NCBI GenBank assembly: GCA_949291675.1
Contig: CASEWR010000102.1
Coordinates: 1 to 37,422, forward strand
Reading direction: 5' to 3'
Length of the DNA: 37,422 nt
Origin: an uncultured Desulfovibrio sp.
GTDB taxonomy: Bacteria > Desulfobacterota > Desulfovibrionia > Desulfovibrionales > Desulfovibrionaceae
In this document: in pieces, positions 8,773 through 17,647 of the stretch
Layout of the letters: the number at the start of each line of letters is the position of its first letter
Numbering within the stretch: position 1 is the first letter of the stretch
Position numbers and translations under genes: made by a program
The notes under the pieces: generated by a model
The model's database searches: none
What the model was told of the DNA's origin: nothing
The model's input: the letters and a program-made list of their open reading frames with translations, nothing else

Positions 8773-10086
8773 ATGAACGAACGCAGACCGGACATCCGCA
8801 CATACAGCAGCACAGACAGCACAGCACGCACGCCGGACATCGGGGCAAACATCAGTGCGGACACACGCGCAGACGCGCAGTCGCGCAGCTGGCTCAAGGC
8901 CTTCTTCTTCCTTCTGACAGGCCTTGTGATCTTCACCCTGGCCATAGCCGCACCGCTTTCCGGGCTGTGGCTCTATCTGTGCGGTGAGCTCGGCGTGGAC
9001 AGGGCTGTGCAGGCCCAGAGCAGAGGCTTTGCCCTGTTCGGCTCCACCATGGACCGCAGCAGCGCAGACACCCTGGCCTACAAGCTGGCACTGTATGAGA
9101 GCAGAAAGCCACAGGTGGTGCTGGCAGGCTCTGCGGGCATGGGGAGCCTGAGAAGCACAGTCTTTCTGCGTCCCATGGTCAACATGGCAGGCACTGCCAG
9201 CTCCCTCTCGCAGCTGCGTGCCAGCCTGGATGCCATGCTTGCCAGACACAAGCCCGATGTGGTGCTGCTGGCCCTGGATTTCTGGTGGTTCTCGGCTGCC
9301 TGGGAAAAAAATCCCTTTGCGCAGCCAAAGCCCCTGGTTTCGCCCTATGCCTATTCCATGGACACCCTGCGCATGCCCTGGCGCATGCTCTTGCAGGGCG
9401 GAATCAGTCTGCCCCAGTTTTTGTTCCTGTCCTTCCAGGAGGCACGCTTCGGCATCAGGGCCCAGTTTGCAGACACAGGCTACGGCCCTGACGGCTCTTT
9501 CTATGCCACCTCCACCATCACAGCCCGCCACTCGGAAGATGCCGGCTTTGCCAGAACACTGGACAGGCAAAAGCGCCATGCCGGCGAATTTGCCACCCAG
9601 GAGAGCCTCAGCCAGGCCCATCTTGATGCCCTGGCAGACATCTACTTCCGCCTGCGTGGCAGAGGCATAGTCCCTGTCGTCTTCCTCTCTCCTGTGGCAG
9701 GTCCAGTCCTTGATGCCATGAAGGCCGAGGAAACACTCTACCCGCATCTCTTTGGCCTGCGTGCAGCCCTGGCAGAGCGCGGCATCGAGGTGGCCGATAC
9801 CATTGATGCCCGCTATCTCAGGGCCTCTGAGTGTGAATTCCTGGACGGCACCCATGCCGGCGAAGTCATCTCCCTGCGCATCCTCAATGAGCTGACCAGG
9901 TCCTGGAGCGGCCTTCTGCCCTATCTCAACATGGAGGCACTGAACCGCTCGGTCAACGAGTGGAAGAACCATGCAGCCGTGGGCAGCCCCTTCCTGCCCC
10001 ATACCCTGGAGACAGACTTTCTCAGACTCAGCTGCGTCAAGCGCACAGGCCCTGCCCGGGGCATGCAGCCCGTGCCGTCCTGGTAG
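8773..10086 (+). CDS. SGNH-hydrolase-like membrane-anchored partner of the MBOAT protein (AlgJ/DltD-like)
   Basis: A 437-residue protein with a cytoplasmic Thr/Ser/Asp-rich N-terminus, one membrane anchor at about residues 41-68 (AFFFLLTGLVIFTLAIAAP) and an extracytoplasmic domain. The likely catalytic residues of the SGNH/GDSL fold are Ser120 in LAGSAGM and the Asp358/His361 pair in LDGTHAG near the C-terminus. VVLLALDFWWFS resembles the block seen in other MBOAT partners. It probably completes transfer of the acyl group exported by the MBOAT protein. The start at 8773 has a GAGG site about six bases upstream. The frame remains open to 8701 within basic, non-conserved sequence. The family assignment rests on motif order and gene pairing. 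Confidence 0.75.
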   Translation: MNERRPDIRTYSSTDSTARTPDIGANISADTRADAQSRSWLKAFFFLLTGLVIFTLAIAAPLSGLWLYLCGELGVDRAVQAQSRGFALFGSTMDRSSADTLAYKLALYESRKPQVVLAGSAGMGSLRSTVFLRPMVNMAGTASSLSQLRASLDAMLARHKPDVVLLALDFWWFSAAWEKNPFAQPKPLVSPYAYSMDTLRMPWRMLLQGGISLPQFLFLSFQEARFGIRAQFADTGYGPDGSFYATSTITARHSEDAGFARTLDRQKRHAGEFATQESLSQAHLDALADIYFRLRGRGIVPVVFLSPVAGPVLDAMKAEETLYPHLFGLRAALAERGIEVADTIDARYLRASECEFLDGTHAGEVISLRILNELTRSWSGLLPYLNMEALNRSVNEWKNHAAVGSPFLPHTLETDFLRLSCVKRTGPARGMQPVPSW

Positions 10087-10106
10087 GCAGCATTCTACAC
10101 TGCGCA

Positions 10107-10146
10107 AAGCCCCCTCACGCCGCGAGGCAGGAGGGGGCTTTTGTTT
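10107..10146 (+). terminator. Terminator after the MBOAT/SGNH pair
   Basis: A perfect 10-bp stem, AAGCCCCCTC (10107-10116) with GAGGGGGCTT (10131-10140), is followed by TTGTTT. It lies 20 bases after the SGNH gene stop. From here to 10424 nothing recognisable is seen. Confidence 0.85.
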
Positions 10147-10424
10147 CTGGCACATGGCTGAAACGTTCTCCGACATGGGCTGGAGAAGGCCTTGCTGATG
10201 TCTGATTTTTCAGGTGATACCAAGGGGCTTTCAACTGCGTTCCTGTGGCTTCCTGGTCCCACAGCATTTGCAGGGGCCGAAATGGCAGGGGTTCTCGACT
10301 ACCGCTGGACTGGGAGGTGACTGGTTGTCTCTTTTGACGACCCGGAGTGCCCTGCCTCCATCCTCAATTGACGCACAGAAGGGGACACGGCCGCCCGGAG
10401 CGACTCTGTCCCTGTGTACACAAC

Positions 10425-10862
10425 TCAATTTCCACAAAGGCCTTTCCGTACTATCTTCAGGTTTCCATTTGCAGAATCAAACAATCGTCCCAAAGTATCA
10501 GCAAATTCAACGGCATTATGTCTATAGGTATTGATAGTGAAGTATCCATAGAAGTTGCCATCTCTGTCAACTACTACTGGCACAGCATCAGATGTGGAAT
10601 ATGTATTCCATGGGCTGCTGAGGGAGTATGTATTTCCGTACATTGAATATTCGTTAAAAATAGAATTTACTGAATATTCACTGCCATAAGTGCCATACTC
10701 ATTACATATTGATTCACTGGCATACTCTCCGCAATTAAGACATCCCAAAAAGACATCATGTCCACTACCACCAAAAAGTAAAAGTTCCTGTGAAAATGCT
10801 GGACATGAAGAAAGTACTAGTGAAAGTACCATGCTGACAAAAAGAAGACGTTTTTGTGCCAT
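10425..10862 (-). CDS. Small exported Tyr/Ser/Asn-rich repeat protein (conserved hypothetical)
   Basis: A 145-residue protein with an N-terminal signal sequence (residues 1 to about 22). LSSC could be a lipobox, or cleavage may follow AFS. The mature part begins LLLFGGSGHDVFLGCLNC and holds three imperfect 16-residue repeats: GEYASESICNEYGTYG, SEYSVNSIFNEYSMYG, then NTYSLSSPWNTYST. A short beta-rich end follows (VPVVVDRDGNFYGYFTIN). Proteins with this GCLNC...NEYG...SPWN...DRDGNFYGYFTIN pattern occur in diverse bacteria without known function. The start at 10862 has GGAG eight bases upstream. The coding region is distinctly more AT-rich than both neighbours and stands alone between two terminators, which suggests acquisition by transfer. 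Confidence 0.75.
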   Translation of the reverse strand: MAQKRLLFVSMVLSLVLSSCPAFSQELLLFGGSGHDVFLGCLNCGEYASESICNEYGTYGSEYSVNSIFNEYSMYGNTYSLSSPWNTYSTSDAVPVVVDRDGNFYGYFTINTYRHNAVEFADTLGRLFDSANGNLKIVRKGLCGN

Positions 10863-11114
10863 ACGAAGTGCTCCTGCTTGACAGGCGTGAAAGAGACATT
10901 GCCTGACACTATCTCTGAAGCCAGGGAATTCCTGGCCTGATGCAGTATGAAGAGATTCCTGCTGCGGAGAGAGAAAGACATGCGTCACCAGGTGTATGGT
11001 TCCCGTTCTCCTCATCGTTTCCGCACCTGTACGATCTTTTACGCCATGTGTACACGTCGCTCTACTTCTGTCCACCGGCCAGATGCGACACTGACGCCTG
11101 CCTTCAGATGTGAA

Positions 11115-11148
11115 GAGCCCCGCTCTCCCGAAAGGGAAGGCGGGGCTC
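11115..11148 (-). terminator. Hairpin terminator downstream of cstA
   Basis: A perfect 9-bp stem, GAGCCCCGC (11115-11123) with GCGGGGCTC (11140-11148), lies 27 bases past the transporter stop codon on the minus strand. The following T run is weak (TTCA), so efficiency is uncertain. Confidence 0.6.
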
Positions 11149-11175
11149 GGAAACTTTCGTCAGGACTGTGTCAGA

Positions 11176-13008
11176 CTATTCTTCAACGATGACCTTGTAG
11201 GAGTCGCCGAATTCGTCCTTCACTTCAGTCTTCATGTTGAGGAGCACTCTCCAGCGACGGATGGTGCCGAAAATCACAAAGAGCATCATGACCATGACGA
11301 GCACGCTCAGGAAGACGAGCAGGTACTTGCCATTGGGGAGGTACTGGTTGATGCACAGCCAGATACCGGCCCAGAAGGTGATGACAGTCATGAAGCAGCC
11401 GGGGATACCGGTCATGAAGGCGTACTTGCCCTTGTTCATGCGCAGCAGCACGGTGGTGCCGATGAGCAGGGTCACGGAAGCGAGCAGCTGGTTGCAGATA
11501 CCGAACAGCGGCCAGATGTTGGAGATATCGCCACTATAGACCAGATAGCCCCATGCAGCGGTGAACACACCACTGGTCACGATGATGCTGGGCCACCAGT
11601 TCTTGTCACCCCACTTGGGAGAAATCTTGCCAATCATTTCCTGCAGGAAGAAGCGGCCCACTCGGGTACCGGCGTCAACTGCGGAAAGGATGAAGACTGC
11701 TTCAAACATGATGGCGAAGTGGTACCAGTAGGCCATCAGGTCTTCCATGAAGGGAACCTGAGAGAAGATGTGGGCCATACCGACGGCCAGAGACACGGAG
11801 CCGCCAGGACGGTGCATCAGGCTTTCCTGAACTTCCTGCTCGAGGCGGGGCAGTTCCTGCACAACCATGCCGAGCTTGTCGAAGGCAGCCTGGGGAGAGT
11901 TGATGGCAAAGTAGTCGGCGGGGATAAGCACGCAGGCGGCGATAAGGGCCATGACAGCCACAAAGCCTTCCAGCAGCATTGCGCCGTAGCCGACGAAGAG
12001 CACGTCGTGCTCAGTGCCAATCATCTTGGGGGTGGTACCGGTGCCGATGGTGGCATGGAAGCCGGAGAGGGCACCGCAGGCAATGGTGATGAAGATGAAG
12101 GGAATCACAGGACCGGCAACAATGGGGCCGCCGCCTTCGACGAACTTCGTCACTGCCGGCATGTTGAAGGTCGGCATGACGAAGACGATACCGATGGCAA
12201 GAGCGAGAATGGTACCGACCTTGAGGAAGGTGGACAGGTAGTCACGGGGCAGCAGGAGCAGCCACACAGGCAGAACGGAGGCGCAGAAACCATAGATCGG
12301 GATCAGGACGGACATATCCTTCTTGTCGATGTCCAGGAAGCCGAAGACTTCAGGATGCGCTGCCACGTACGGACCGGAGAGCAGGCAGAGGAAGAGCAGC
12401 ACGACGCCGATGATGGAAGCGCCGAGCACGTCGCCCTTACGCCAGATCTGCATGTACAGGCCCATGATGATGGCGATCGGAATGGTGGCGGCCACGGTGT
12501 AGGTGGACCAGAGGCTGTTGTGCATGGCGTTGACAACAGCGATGGACAGACCGGCCATGGTGAGCATCAGAATGGCAAGCACTGCCCAGGCAGCCACGGA
12601 ACCAGTGGTCTTGTCGATTTCGCGGGTGGCGATATAGGCAAGAGACTGGCCTTTATGACGCACGGAACAGAAGAGCACGACCATGTCATGCACAGCGCCG
12701 GCGAGCACGCAGCCGATGAGGATCCAGAGCAGACCGGGCAGGTAGCCGAACTGGGCGGCGAGCACGGGTCCGAGCAGAGGACCGGCAGCAGCGATAGCTG
12801 CAAAGTGGTGACCGAAGAGAACGTATTTGTTGGTCTGAATGTAGTCATGTCCGTCGGCGTACTTCACAGCCGGTGTCTTACGGGCATCATTCAGATTGAG
12901 CACTTTGCGGGCAATGAACAGACCGTAAAATCTGTAGCCGATGGCAAAGACACAAAGAGCAACAAAGATAATTGTTACTGCATTGATTCCAGGTGTTGCC
13001 TCAACCAT
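11176..13008 (-). CDS. cstA: Carbon starvation protein CstA-family transporter (pyruvate or peptide uptake)
   Basis: A 610-residue inner-membrane protein with many hydrophobic segments along its length. The family block near the N-terminus is intact: YIQTNKYVLFGHHFAAIAAAGP (about 57-78), then GPVLAAQFGYLPGLLWIL and GAVHDMVVLFCSVRHKGQSLA. CstA/BtsT proteins carry pyruvate or peptides into the cell. For a lactate/pyruvate-using sulfate reducer pyruvate is an attractive substrate, but this is inference. A strong AAGGAGG site lies eight bases before the ATG at 13008. Codon choice is more uniform than in surrounding genes, which suggests high expression. A 709-base spacer precedes it. Its long antisense frame is an artefact. 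Confidence 0.93.
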   Translation of the reverse strand: MVEATPGINAVTIIFVALCVFAIGYRFYGLFIARKVLNLNDARKTPAVKYADGHDYIQTNKYVLFGHHFAAIAAAGPLLGPVLAAQFGYLPGLLWILIGCVLAGAVHDMVVLFCSVRHKGQSLAYIATREIDKTTGSVAAWAVLAILMLTMAGLSIAVVNAMHNSLWSTYTVAATIPIAIIMGLYMQIWRKGDVLGASIIGVVLLFLCLLSGPYVAAHPEVFGFLDIDKKDMSVLIPIYGFCASVLPVWLLLLPRDYLSTFLKVGTILALAIGIVFVMPTFNMPAVTKFVEGGGPIVAGPVIPFIFITIACGALSGFHATIGTGTTPKMIGTEHDVLFVGYGAMLLEGFVAVMALIAACVLIPADYFAINSPQAAFDKLGMVVQELPRLEQEVQESLMHRPGGSVSLAVGMAHIFSQVPFMEDLMAYWYHFAIMFEAVFILSAVDAGTRVGRFFLQEMIGKISPKWGDKNWWPSIIVTSGVFTAAWGYLVYSGDISNIWPLFGICNQLLASVTLLIGTTVLLRMNKGKYAFMTGIPGCFMTVITFWAGIWLCINQYLPNGKYLLVFLSVLVMVMMLFVIFGTIRRWRVLLNMKTEVKDEFGDSYKVIVEE

Positions 13009-13717
13009 AAGGCAATTCCTCCTTAGACAAGCAGAAGGGCTGAGGCCCCTCTTTTTTCCTTGAAGGCGTCTTACTTCGTTGTGAAATTTTTTTCCAGCCC
13101 CCGGGATCCAGCGTTCAGCGCGCTTGTGAAAAGATGGATCAATACAAAGATTTCATTGTGTTACCATTGATTTTTCCTATTCAGGGGAAGCGTTAGCCCA
13201 TTCCAGAGCGAAACAATTTGAAATTTTTTCTTGCATAATTCTGCCAGTTTAGCTAGAGTTAAAAATTTTTCTGTTCCAGCAAAAATTTTTGACTGAGCGG
13301 ACAAACAGCTCTTTTGCACGGCTCTTTTCTCCCCCGTAACCAGGCTTCTGCAGACTTTTCTTTTCCAGAATGACTGTGTGCGCAGGGAAAAGTACTTTTG
13401 TGTCAGAAAAGACGAGCGCAACTGAGAGAGGAGGGACTGTCTCCTGCAGACAAAACTTGTCTTGCAAATTTGTAACAAGTACCCAAAAGCCCTGAAGTAC
13501 AGTCACGAATTCTTCCGGGACAGAGAGATACAACGGGATTGGCATGGGGAAAGGCGGGACTGGCCGGGAAAATCCGTGAACACAGACCCTGCCCCTTCTT
13601 TGAGAGGATCAGGCAACAATACGCCACAGACAGGCACGCACACACCCTGCATCCTGGAGTACTGTCACAAGAGCTGAGACAAATACGTGTGCACCACGAA
13701 GACTCTACGAGGCAGAC
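13009..13717. other. 709-base AT-rich divergent spacer between cstA and a Tat flavoprotein
   Basis: No coding region is convincing here. The left two-thirds is rich in A and T runs (about 13070-13300), unlike the G+C-rich genes, and should contain the cstA promoter and leader. Two TTGTGAA half-sites (near 13078 and 13122) lack the second half expected of a Crp/Fnr operator. A small GGGC-TGAG-GCCC hairpin followed by six T residues (13036-13057) points along the plus strand. No confident promoter or riboswitch was recognised. Confidence 0.5.
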
Positions 13718-14395
13718 ATGAACCGCAGACACTTCCTCACCACCACCCTGGCAGCAGCTGCAGTGGCCCAAAGTTCGCTTTTGCAGGCCCGGACTGCCGC
13801 TGCTGCCCAGGTGTCTTCCCCTTCCCAGACAACTTCCGGAGATTCTATCGGAGATTCTATGCAAATCGTTGTTCTGACAGGCAGCCCCAGAGAAAACGGC
13901 AACTCCAACACCCTGGCTGACTTCTTCATCAAAGGTGCCACCGAGGCAGGCCACAGCGTGCAGCGCTTTGATGCTGCACAGCATGCCGTGACACCCTGTA
14001 TTGCCTGTAATTCCTGTGGCATGGACGGTCCCTGTGTCATGGACGATGACTTTGAGATCGTCCGTCCCATGCTCCTTGCCGCCGACATGGTGGTCCTCGT
14101 CACTCCCATGTACTACTTTGGCATCTCTGCCCAGCTCAAGGCCGTCATTGACCGCTTCTACGCCATCAACGGCCAGCTGCATGTCCACAAGAAGGCGGCC
14201 CTGCTCATGACCTATGCCAATACCTCAAAGCGGAACGCAGCTCCCATTCTCAGCCACTACGAAGAGCTGCTCGACTACATGGGCTGGGAGGACGCAGGCA
14301 GAGTCATAGCCCCGGGCGTGTGGACAGAAGGGTCTGTGAAACGGACACAGTATCCGCAGATGGCCTATGAGCTTGGCAGGAGTCTGAAGGCGTAA
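13718..14395 (+). CDS. Flavodoxin-fold NAD(P)H-dependent FMN oxidoreductase with Tat signal
   Basis: A 225-residue protein. Residues 1-30 form a twin-arginine signal (NRRHFLTTTLAAAAVA...ARTAAAA). Residues 48-225 form an NADPH-dependent FMN-reductase/flavodoxin domain: MQIVVLTGSPRENGNSNTL, the phosphate-binding loop; a Cys motif CIACNSCGMDGPCVMDDDF; and LVTPMYYFGISAQLKAVIDRF. The Cys motif is the one seen in iron-sulfur flavoproteins and related oxidoreductases. The start at 13718 is preceded by a GAGG site. Met48 (13859) has its own GGAG five bases upstream and coincides with the usual family start, so a cytoplasmic form could also be made. It is convergent with the cupin gene, with one hairpin between. 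The substrate is unknown. Confidence 0.88.
   Translation: MNRRHFLTTTLAAAAVAQSSLLQARTAAAAQVSSPSQTTSGDSIGDSMQIVVLTGSPRENGNSNTLADFFIKGATEAGHSVQRFDAAQHAVTPCIACNSCGMDGPCVMDDDFEIVRPMLLAADMVVLVTPMYYFGISAQLKAVIDRFYAINGQLHVHKKAALLMTYANTSKRNAAPILSHYEELLDYMGWEDAGRVIAPGVWTEGSVKRTQYPQMAYELGRSLKA
13837..13860. repeat. Perfect 12-bp direct repeat between Tat signal and flavin domain
   Basis: Two exact copies of CGGAGATTCTAT lie head to tail. They encode GDSI-GDSM in the linker, and the second copy supplies a GGAG five bases before the ATG at 13859, creating a possible internal translation start. Confidence 0.85.
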
Positions 14396-14470
14396 TCCAG
14401 CGTCTTTTTTGATTTTTTCACTTTTGCAGGAAGATCTGACAGTCTTTCTGCATATGCGACAGGTACAAAA

Positions 14471-14517
14471 GCAGGGCTGCCCCGGGCACCGTGCACACGG
14501 TTTCGGGACAGCCCTGC
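14471..14517. terminator. Bidirectional hairpin between convergent flavoprotein and cupin genes
   Basis: A 14-bp stem with one mismatch, GCAGGGCTGCCCCG with CGGGACAGCCCTGC, encloses a smaller GTG/CAC inner pairing. It lies 75 bases after the flavoprotein stop and 46 bases after the cupin stop on the other strand. T runs on either side are weak. Confidence 0.65.
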
Positions 14518-14562
14518 TGCTATGAAAGCTGTCTGCCAGGCCCGTCCGCCGGGCCAGGCGTA

Positions 14563-14916
14563 TCAGGCCTTCTTGTCAAAGAGGACAAGGGCAATGATTT
14601 CCATGTCTTCTGTGCCGGTATTGGAGAGCGCATGCTGCTCTCCCTCCAGACAGATGGTCACATCGCCGGGAGCCACGGCCACGTCCGTGCCATTGTCATC
14701 GTACACGCCACAGCCCCTGAGGATGTAATAGATCTCGAAGTCATTGACATGACGGTGCTTGCCAATGGTGACGCCGGGCTTGAGAACAATGTGGTTGAAC
14801 AGTCTGCCCTTGTCGCAGAACTCGCCCTCATTGAGGATCTGTTTTGCTTCAATGGCGCCCGGGCCGCCGAACATCTGCTTTGTGAAGGTAGTACAGTCCT
14901 GAGCTTTCCGAATCAT
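14563..14916 (-). CDS. Small single-domain cupin protein
   Basis: A 117-residue cupin. The first cupin motif is GKHRHVNDFEIYYILRGCGVY, with the expected metal-binding His-x-His-x(4)-Glu pattern. The second, GDVTICLEGEQHALSNTG, provides the final His. Such proteins bind a divalent metal and may be dioxygenases, isomerases or ligand sensors. No specific role can be assigned. The start at 14916 (MIRKAQD) has GAGGAG upstream. A start ten codons earlier is possible but unsupported. It lies 55 bases after the mscK-type channel gene on the same strand, so the two may be co-transcribed. Confidence 0.85.
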   Translation of the reverse strand: MIRKAQDCTTFTKQMFGGPGAIEAKQILNEGEFCDKGRLFNHIVLKPGVTIGKHRHVNDFEIYYILRGCGVYDDNGTDVAVAPGDVTICLEGEQHALSNTGTEDMEIIALVLFDKKA

Positions 14917-14971
14917 GGTGGGGTCTCCTCGTGCCGCATGGGGCACTGCATGGCAGGGTCAGCAATGACAA

Positions 14972-17647
14972 TCAGGCCTGTCTGCCTGGCAGTCTCCGCA
15001 TCCTGACAGGTCTGAGCGGTCTGGCGGGGCTGCCGCGGCGAACGGGCATGCGCCTGACAGAGGGGGTGCGGGGGGCAGGTTTGGGGCCTGTGCTGCTCTT
15101 CAGATGGACATCCATCTGCGGGAACGCGATTTCGATATTGTGCTCTGCAAAGCTCTTGTTGATGGCATAGCGCAGCTGTGAGGCAACGCCTGTGGCCATA
15201 TCATAGTCCTTTACCCAGAAGAGCAGCCTGAAGTCCAGCGTACTTGCGCCGAAGGCCTGGAACTGCACAACAGGCTTGGGAAAGGCCAGCACATCGGAGC
15301 TTTTATTGGCAACCTCAAGCATGAGCCTGCTCACCAGCTCCGTGTCCGTGCCATAGGCAACGCCCACCACTACCTGCTGTCTGGTGGTTCTGCTGTTGCT
15401 GGTCCAGTTGGTGAGATTGCCTGAGACAAAGGCCGAGTTGGGCACGTAGATGACTGCCGAGTCATAGGTTTCCACCACTGTGGCGCGCACGTTGATCTGC
15501 TTGATGCGCCCGACCACAGTGCCGACCTCCACCACGTCGCCCACCTGCAGGTTGCGGCTGAAGATAAGGATGATGCCGGAAATGAAGTTGTTGACAATGG
15601 TCTGCATGCCAAAGCCGATACCAACGGACAGACCGCCTGCGATAACGGCCAGATTGCTCAGATTCAGTCCCAGGCTCTTCAGCACAAAGAAGCCGAACAG
15701 GCACCACACCACATAGGAATAGGCTGTCTGCAGCGGTGTGATGAGGCTTCTGTCCACCCGCATGCCCCGCTCGGGCAGTCTGGAGATGAGGTTCTTGCCC
15801 ATACGGGCTGCGGTGCGAGCCAGGAAGAAGACCGTGGCAATGAGCAGCACCTGCACAAGGTTGAGCTGCGTCTCGCCAATGCTCACGCTCTTGAAGATGT
15901 AGAACTGCAGCAGATCCAGACCGCCGGGCAGTGTGGCAAGCCACAGGGAAACCACGGCAGCTGCAAGTAAAAGCACCACAGGAGCGGAGATGGCCAGCAG
16001 GAAGGAGAGCCACATGGTGCTTGTGTCCTCATTGTCCAGGGACTCATTGAGTCTGGAGATAAAGGACAGGGATGCCACGGAAATCTGCACTGCCACACAC
16101 AGGGAGGTGTAGAGCAGATAGATTGCCATGCTGTAGAAGTGCAGGCCGACAATGCAGAGCAGAAGACAGGGCCAGAGGACAATGGGCTGCAGGCTCAAGA
16201 TGGACTTTTCCAGCTGCATCCTGCCAAGATCCGGCATCGTGCTCCTGTGGCAGATCCACAGGTTGATGACAAGGAAGAGCAGCCACAATATCATGGCGAT
16301 AAGGCGGGGCAGGGGCAGATAGAACAGGATGTAGGCCCCGAAGGTCAGAGGAATCAGGGCAAAAATGGGCGATCTGCTCAGGGTGTTTTCCGGAAACTTG
16401 ATGCGGCGCAGCTGCCAGGCCAGCGTTACCTGTCCGATGATGAGGGCAAGGTTGCCAAGAGCCATGAAGAGCCGGAAAAACTCCGTGTTATTCGACCAGG
16501 AGGCAGCACACAGGGACAGGCCCACCACATTCCAGGGCAGGCAGTACCAGAGAATGTGCTCGCGCACCTCAGGCCAGGCGCGCAGAAGCTGGTTGCAGAG
16601 CATGAAGCTGAGCAGCCCCACGGACACCAGGGTGACCACAAAGCGCAGGATGCAGCCCTGCAGCTGGGTGGTGGTCAGCGGCAGCTCCACTGCCTTGCGC
16701 AGCTCAAGGCCGAGACCGAAGTAACTGAGGGTTCTGGGCAGGGAGAGCCACTCAGCGGCAGTGAACCAGGGCACAGGCTTCTGAGTGTAGTAGTTCTTCC
16801 ACAGCTGGGGCAGTCTGGCAGTAATGTCCGCTCTGGTCTGGTTCACCTTGTCCACCAGGGCCTGGGCCGGAGCAAGGGCAGCGGTGTAGCGGCTGATGAT
16901 TGCTGTCAGCAGAAACCTCGCCGTATTGATCTTCTCCATGTACTCTGCAGTGTCTTCGTACCTGAGCATGGCTATCTCGCTCATGCTGTCTGCAGAACGC
17001 TCCAGCTGGTTCAGAAGTTCCTGGGCCGAGTACTGCATGCTGCCTGCGGAGACCACCAGGCTCTTCACCAGATCCGCAGAAAGAGCCAGTCTGCGGCTCA
17101 CCGCCTCCAGAGGACTGGGATAGCTCTGGAATTCGGAGACCAGCAGAAGCTGTTTGTTGATCTCCTGCTCCACAGGGCGAATCTGATCCAGCACACTGGT
17201 GTCCTTGAGGAAACTCTCACTCATGGCGGTGGACTGCTCGATGACACTGTCGATCATGGCGCGCTGGCCTGCCCAGATGTCGCGCAACGGGTCGTTTTCC
17301 GCAATTTCGGCAACTTCCTGCTGCTTCTGGGCTGCAGCGGCATCGGCCTTCTGGCGCAGCTCCTCTTCCCGCTCGGCCTTGGCCTTGACCACTTCCTCGG
17401 TCTTTGCCCTGGCGTCGGCTTCCTTGCTGGCTTCGTCCTGAGCACCGGCTGCACTGCCGGCACCGTCCTTTGCCTGTTCGGAAGCTGCTGCAGCTGTATT
17501 CGTGGTATCAGCCCATGCCACCAACGCCATGCCCGGCATGCATGTCAGGGCTGCCATGACCATGGTCACAAGCAGCACAAACACAGACAGCGGACAGACA
17601 GGTCCGTGCACAGGGGTGTTCTGGGTCAGACGTGCGTGCAGGAGCAT
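14972..17647 (-). CDS. Large mechanosensitive channel of the MscS superfamily (MscK-like)
   Basis: An 891-residue inner-membrane protein. Residues 1-46 look like a signal peptide ending AWA. A charged Ala/Glu/Lys-rich periplasmic helix follows (about 55-115), then a helical periplasmic domain, then multiple membrane segments from about residue 330. The MscS core lies near the C-terminus: the pore helix as GGLSVGIGFGMQTIVNNFISG, the beta domain (LQVGDVVEVGTVVGRIKQINVRAT) and VPNSAFVSGNLTNWT. It should open when membrane tension rises in hypo-osmotic shock. The last 40 or so residues are an Arg/Pro-rich tail after MDVHLK, not typical of the family. The start at 17647 follows GGAGGAAAAGAGG. The long plus-strand frame opposite it is an artefact. 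Confidence 0.9.
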   Translation of the reverse strand: MLLHARLTQNTPVHGPVCPLSVFVLLVTMVMAALTCMPGMALVAWADTTNTAAAASEQAKDGAGSAAGAQDEASKEADARAKTEEVVKAKAEREEELRQKADAAAAQKQQEVAEIAENDPLRDIWAGQRAMIDSVIEQSTAMSESFLKDTSVLDQIRPVEQEINKQLLLVSEFQSYPSPLEAVSRRLALSADLVKSLVVSAGSMQYSAQELLNQLERSADSMSEIAMLRYEDTAEYMEKINTARFLLTAIISRYTAALAPAQALVDKVNQTRADITARLPQLWKNYYTQKPVPWFTAAEWLSLPRTLSYFGLGLELRKAVELPLTTTQLQGCILRFVVTLVSVGLLSFMLCNQLLRAWPEVREHILWYCLPWNVVGLSLCAASWSNNTEFFRLFMALGNLALIIGQVTLAWQLRRIKFPENTLSRSPIFALIPLTFGAYILFYLPLPRLIAMILWLLFLVINLWICHRSTMPDLGRMQLEKSILSLQPIVLWPCLLLCIVGLHFYSMAIYLLYTSLCVAVQISVASLSFISRLNESLDNEDTSTMWLSFLLAISAPVVLLLAAAVVSLWLATLPGGLDLLQFYIFKSVSIGETQLNLVQVLLIATVFFLARTAARMGKNLISRLPERGMRVDRSLITPLQTAYSYVVWCLFGFFVLKSLGLNLSNLAVIAGGLSVGIGFGMQTIVNNFISGIILIFSRNLQVGDVVEVGTVVGRIKQINVRATVVETYDSAVIYVPNSAFVSGNLTNWTSNSRTTRQQVVVGVAYGTDTELVSRLMLEVANKSSDVLAFPKPVVQFQAFGASTLDFRLLFWVKDYDMATGVASQLRYAINKSFAEHNIEIAFPQMDVHLKSSTGPKPAPRTPSVRRMPVRRGSPARPLRPVRMRRLPGRQA

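Noticed and set aside
11110-13026. A 638-codon plus-strand open frame opposite cstA
   Set aside because: His/Asp/Gly-rich translation with no signature. It mirrors the third-position bias of the true transporter gene on the other strand.
13230-13250. Minus-strand TGGCAGAATTATGCA as a sigma-54 promoter for cstA
   Set aside because: The distance between the GG and GC elements is one base too short for a -24/-12 promoter.
13161-13545. Two short minus-strand frames in the AT-rich spacer upstream of cstA
   Set aside because: No ribosome binding site, odd composition and overlapping frames. More likely leader or promoter DNA.
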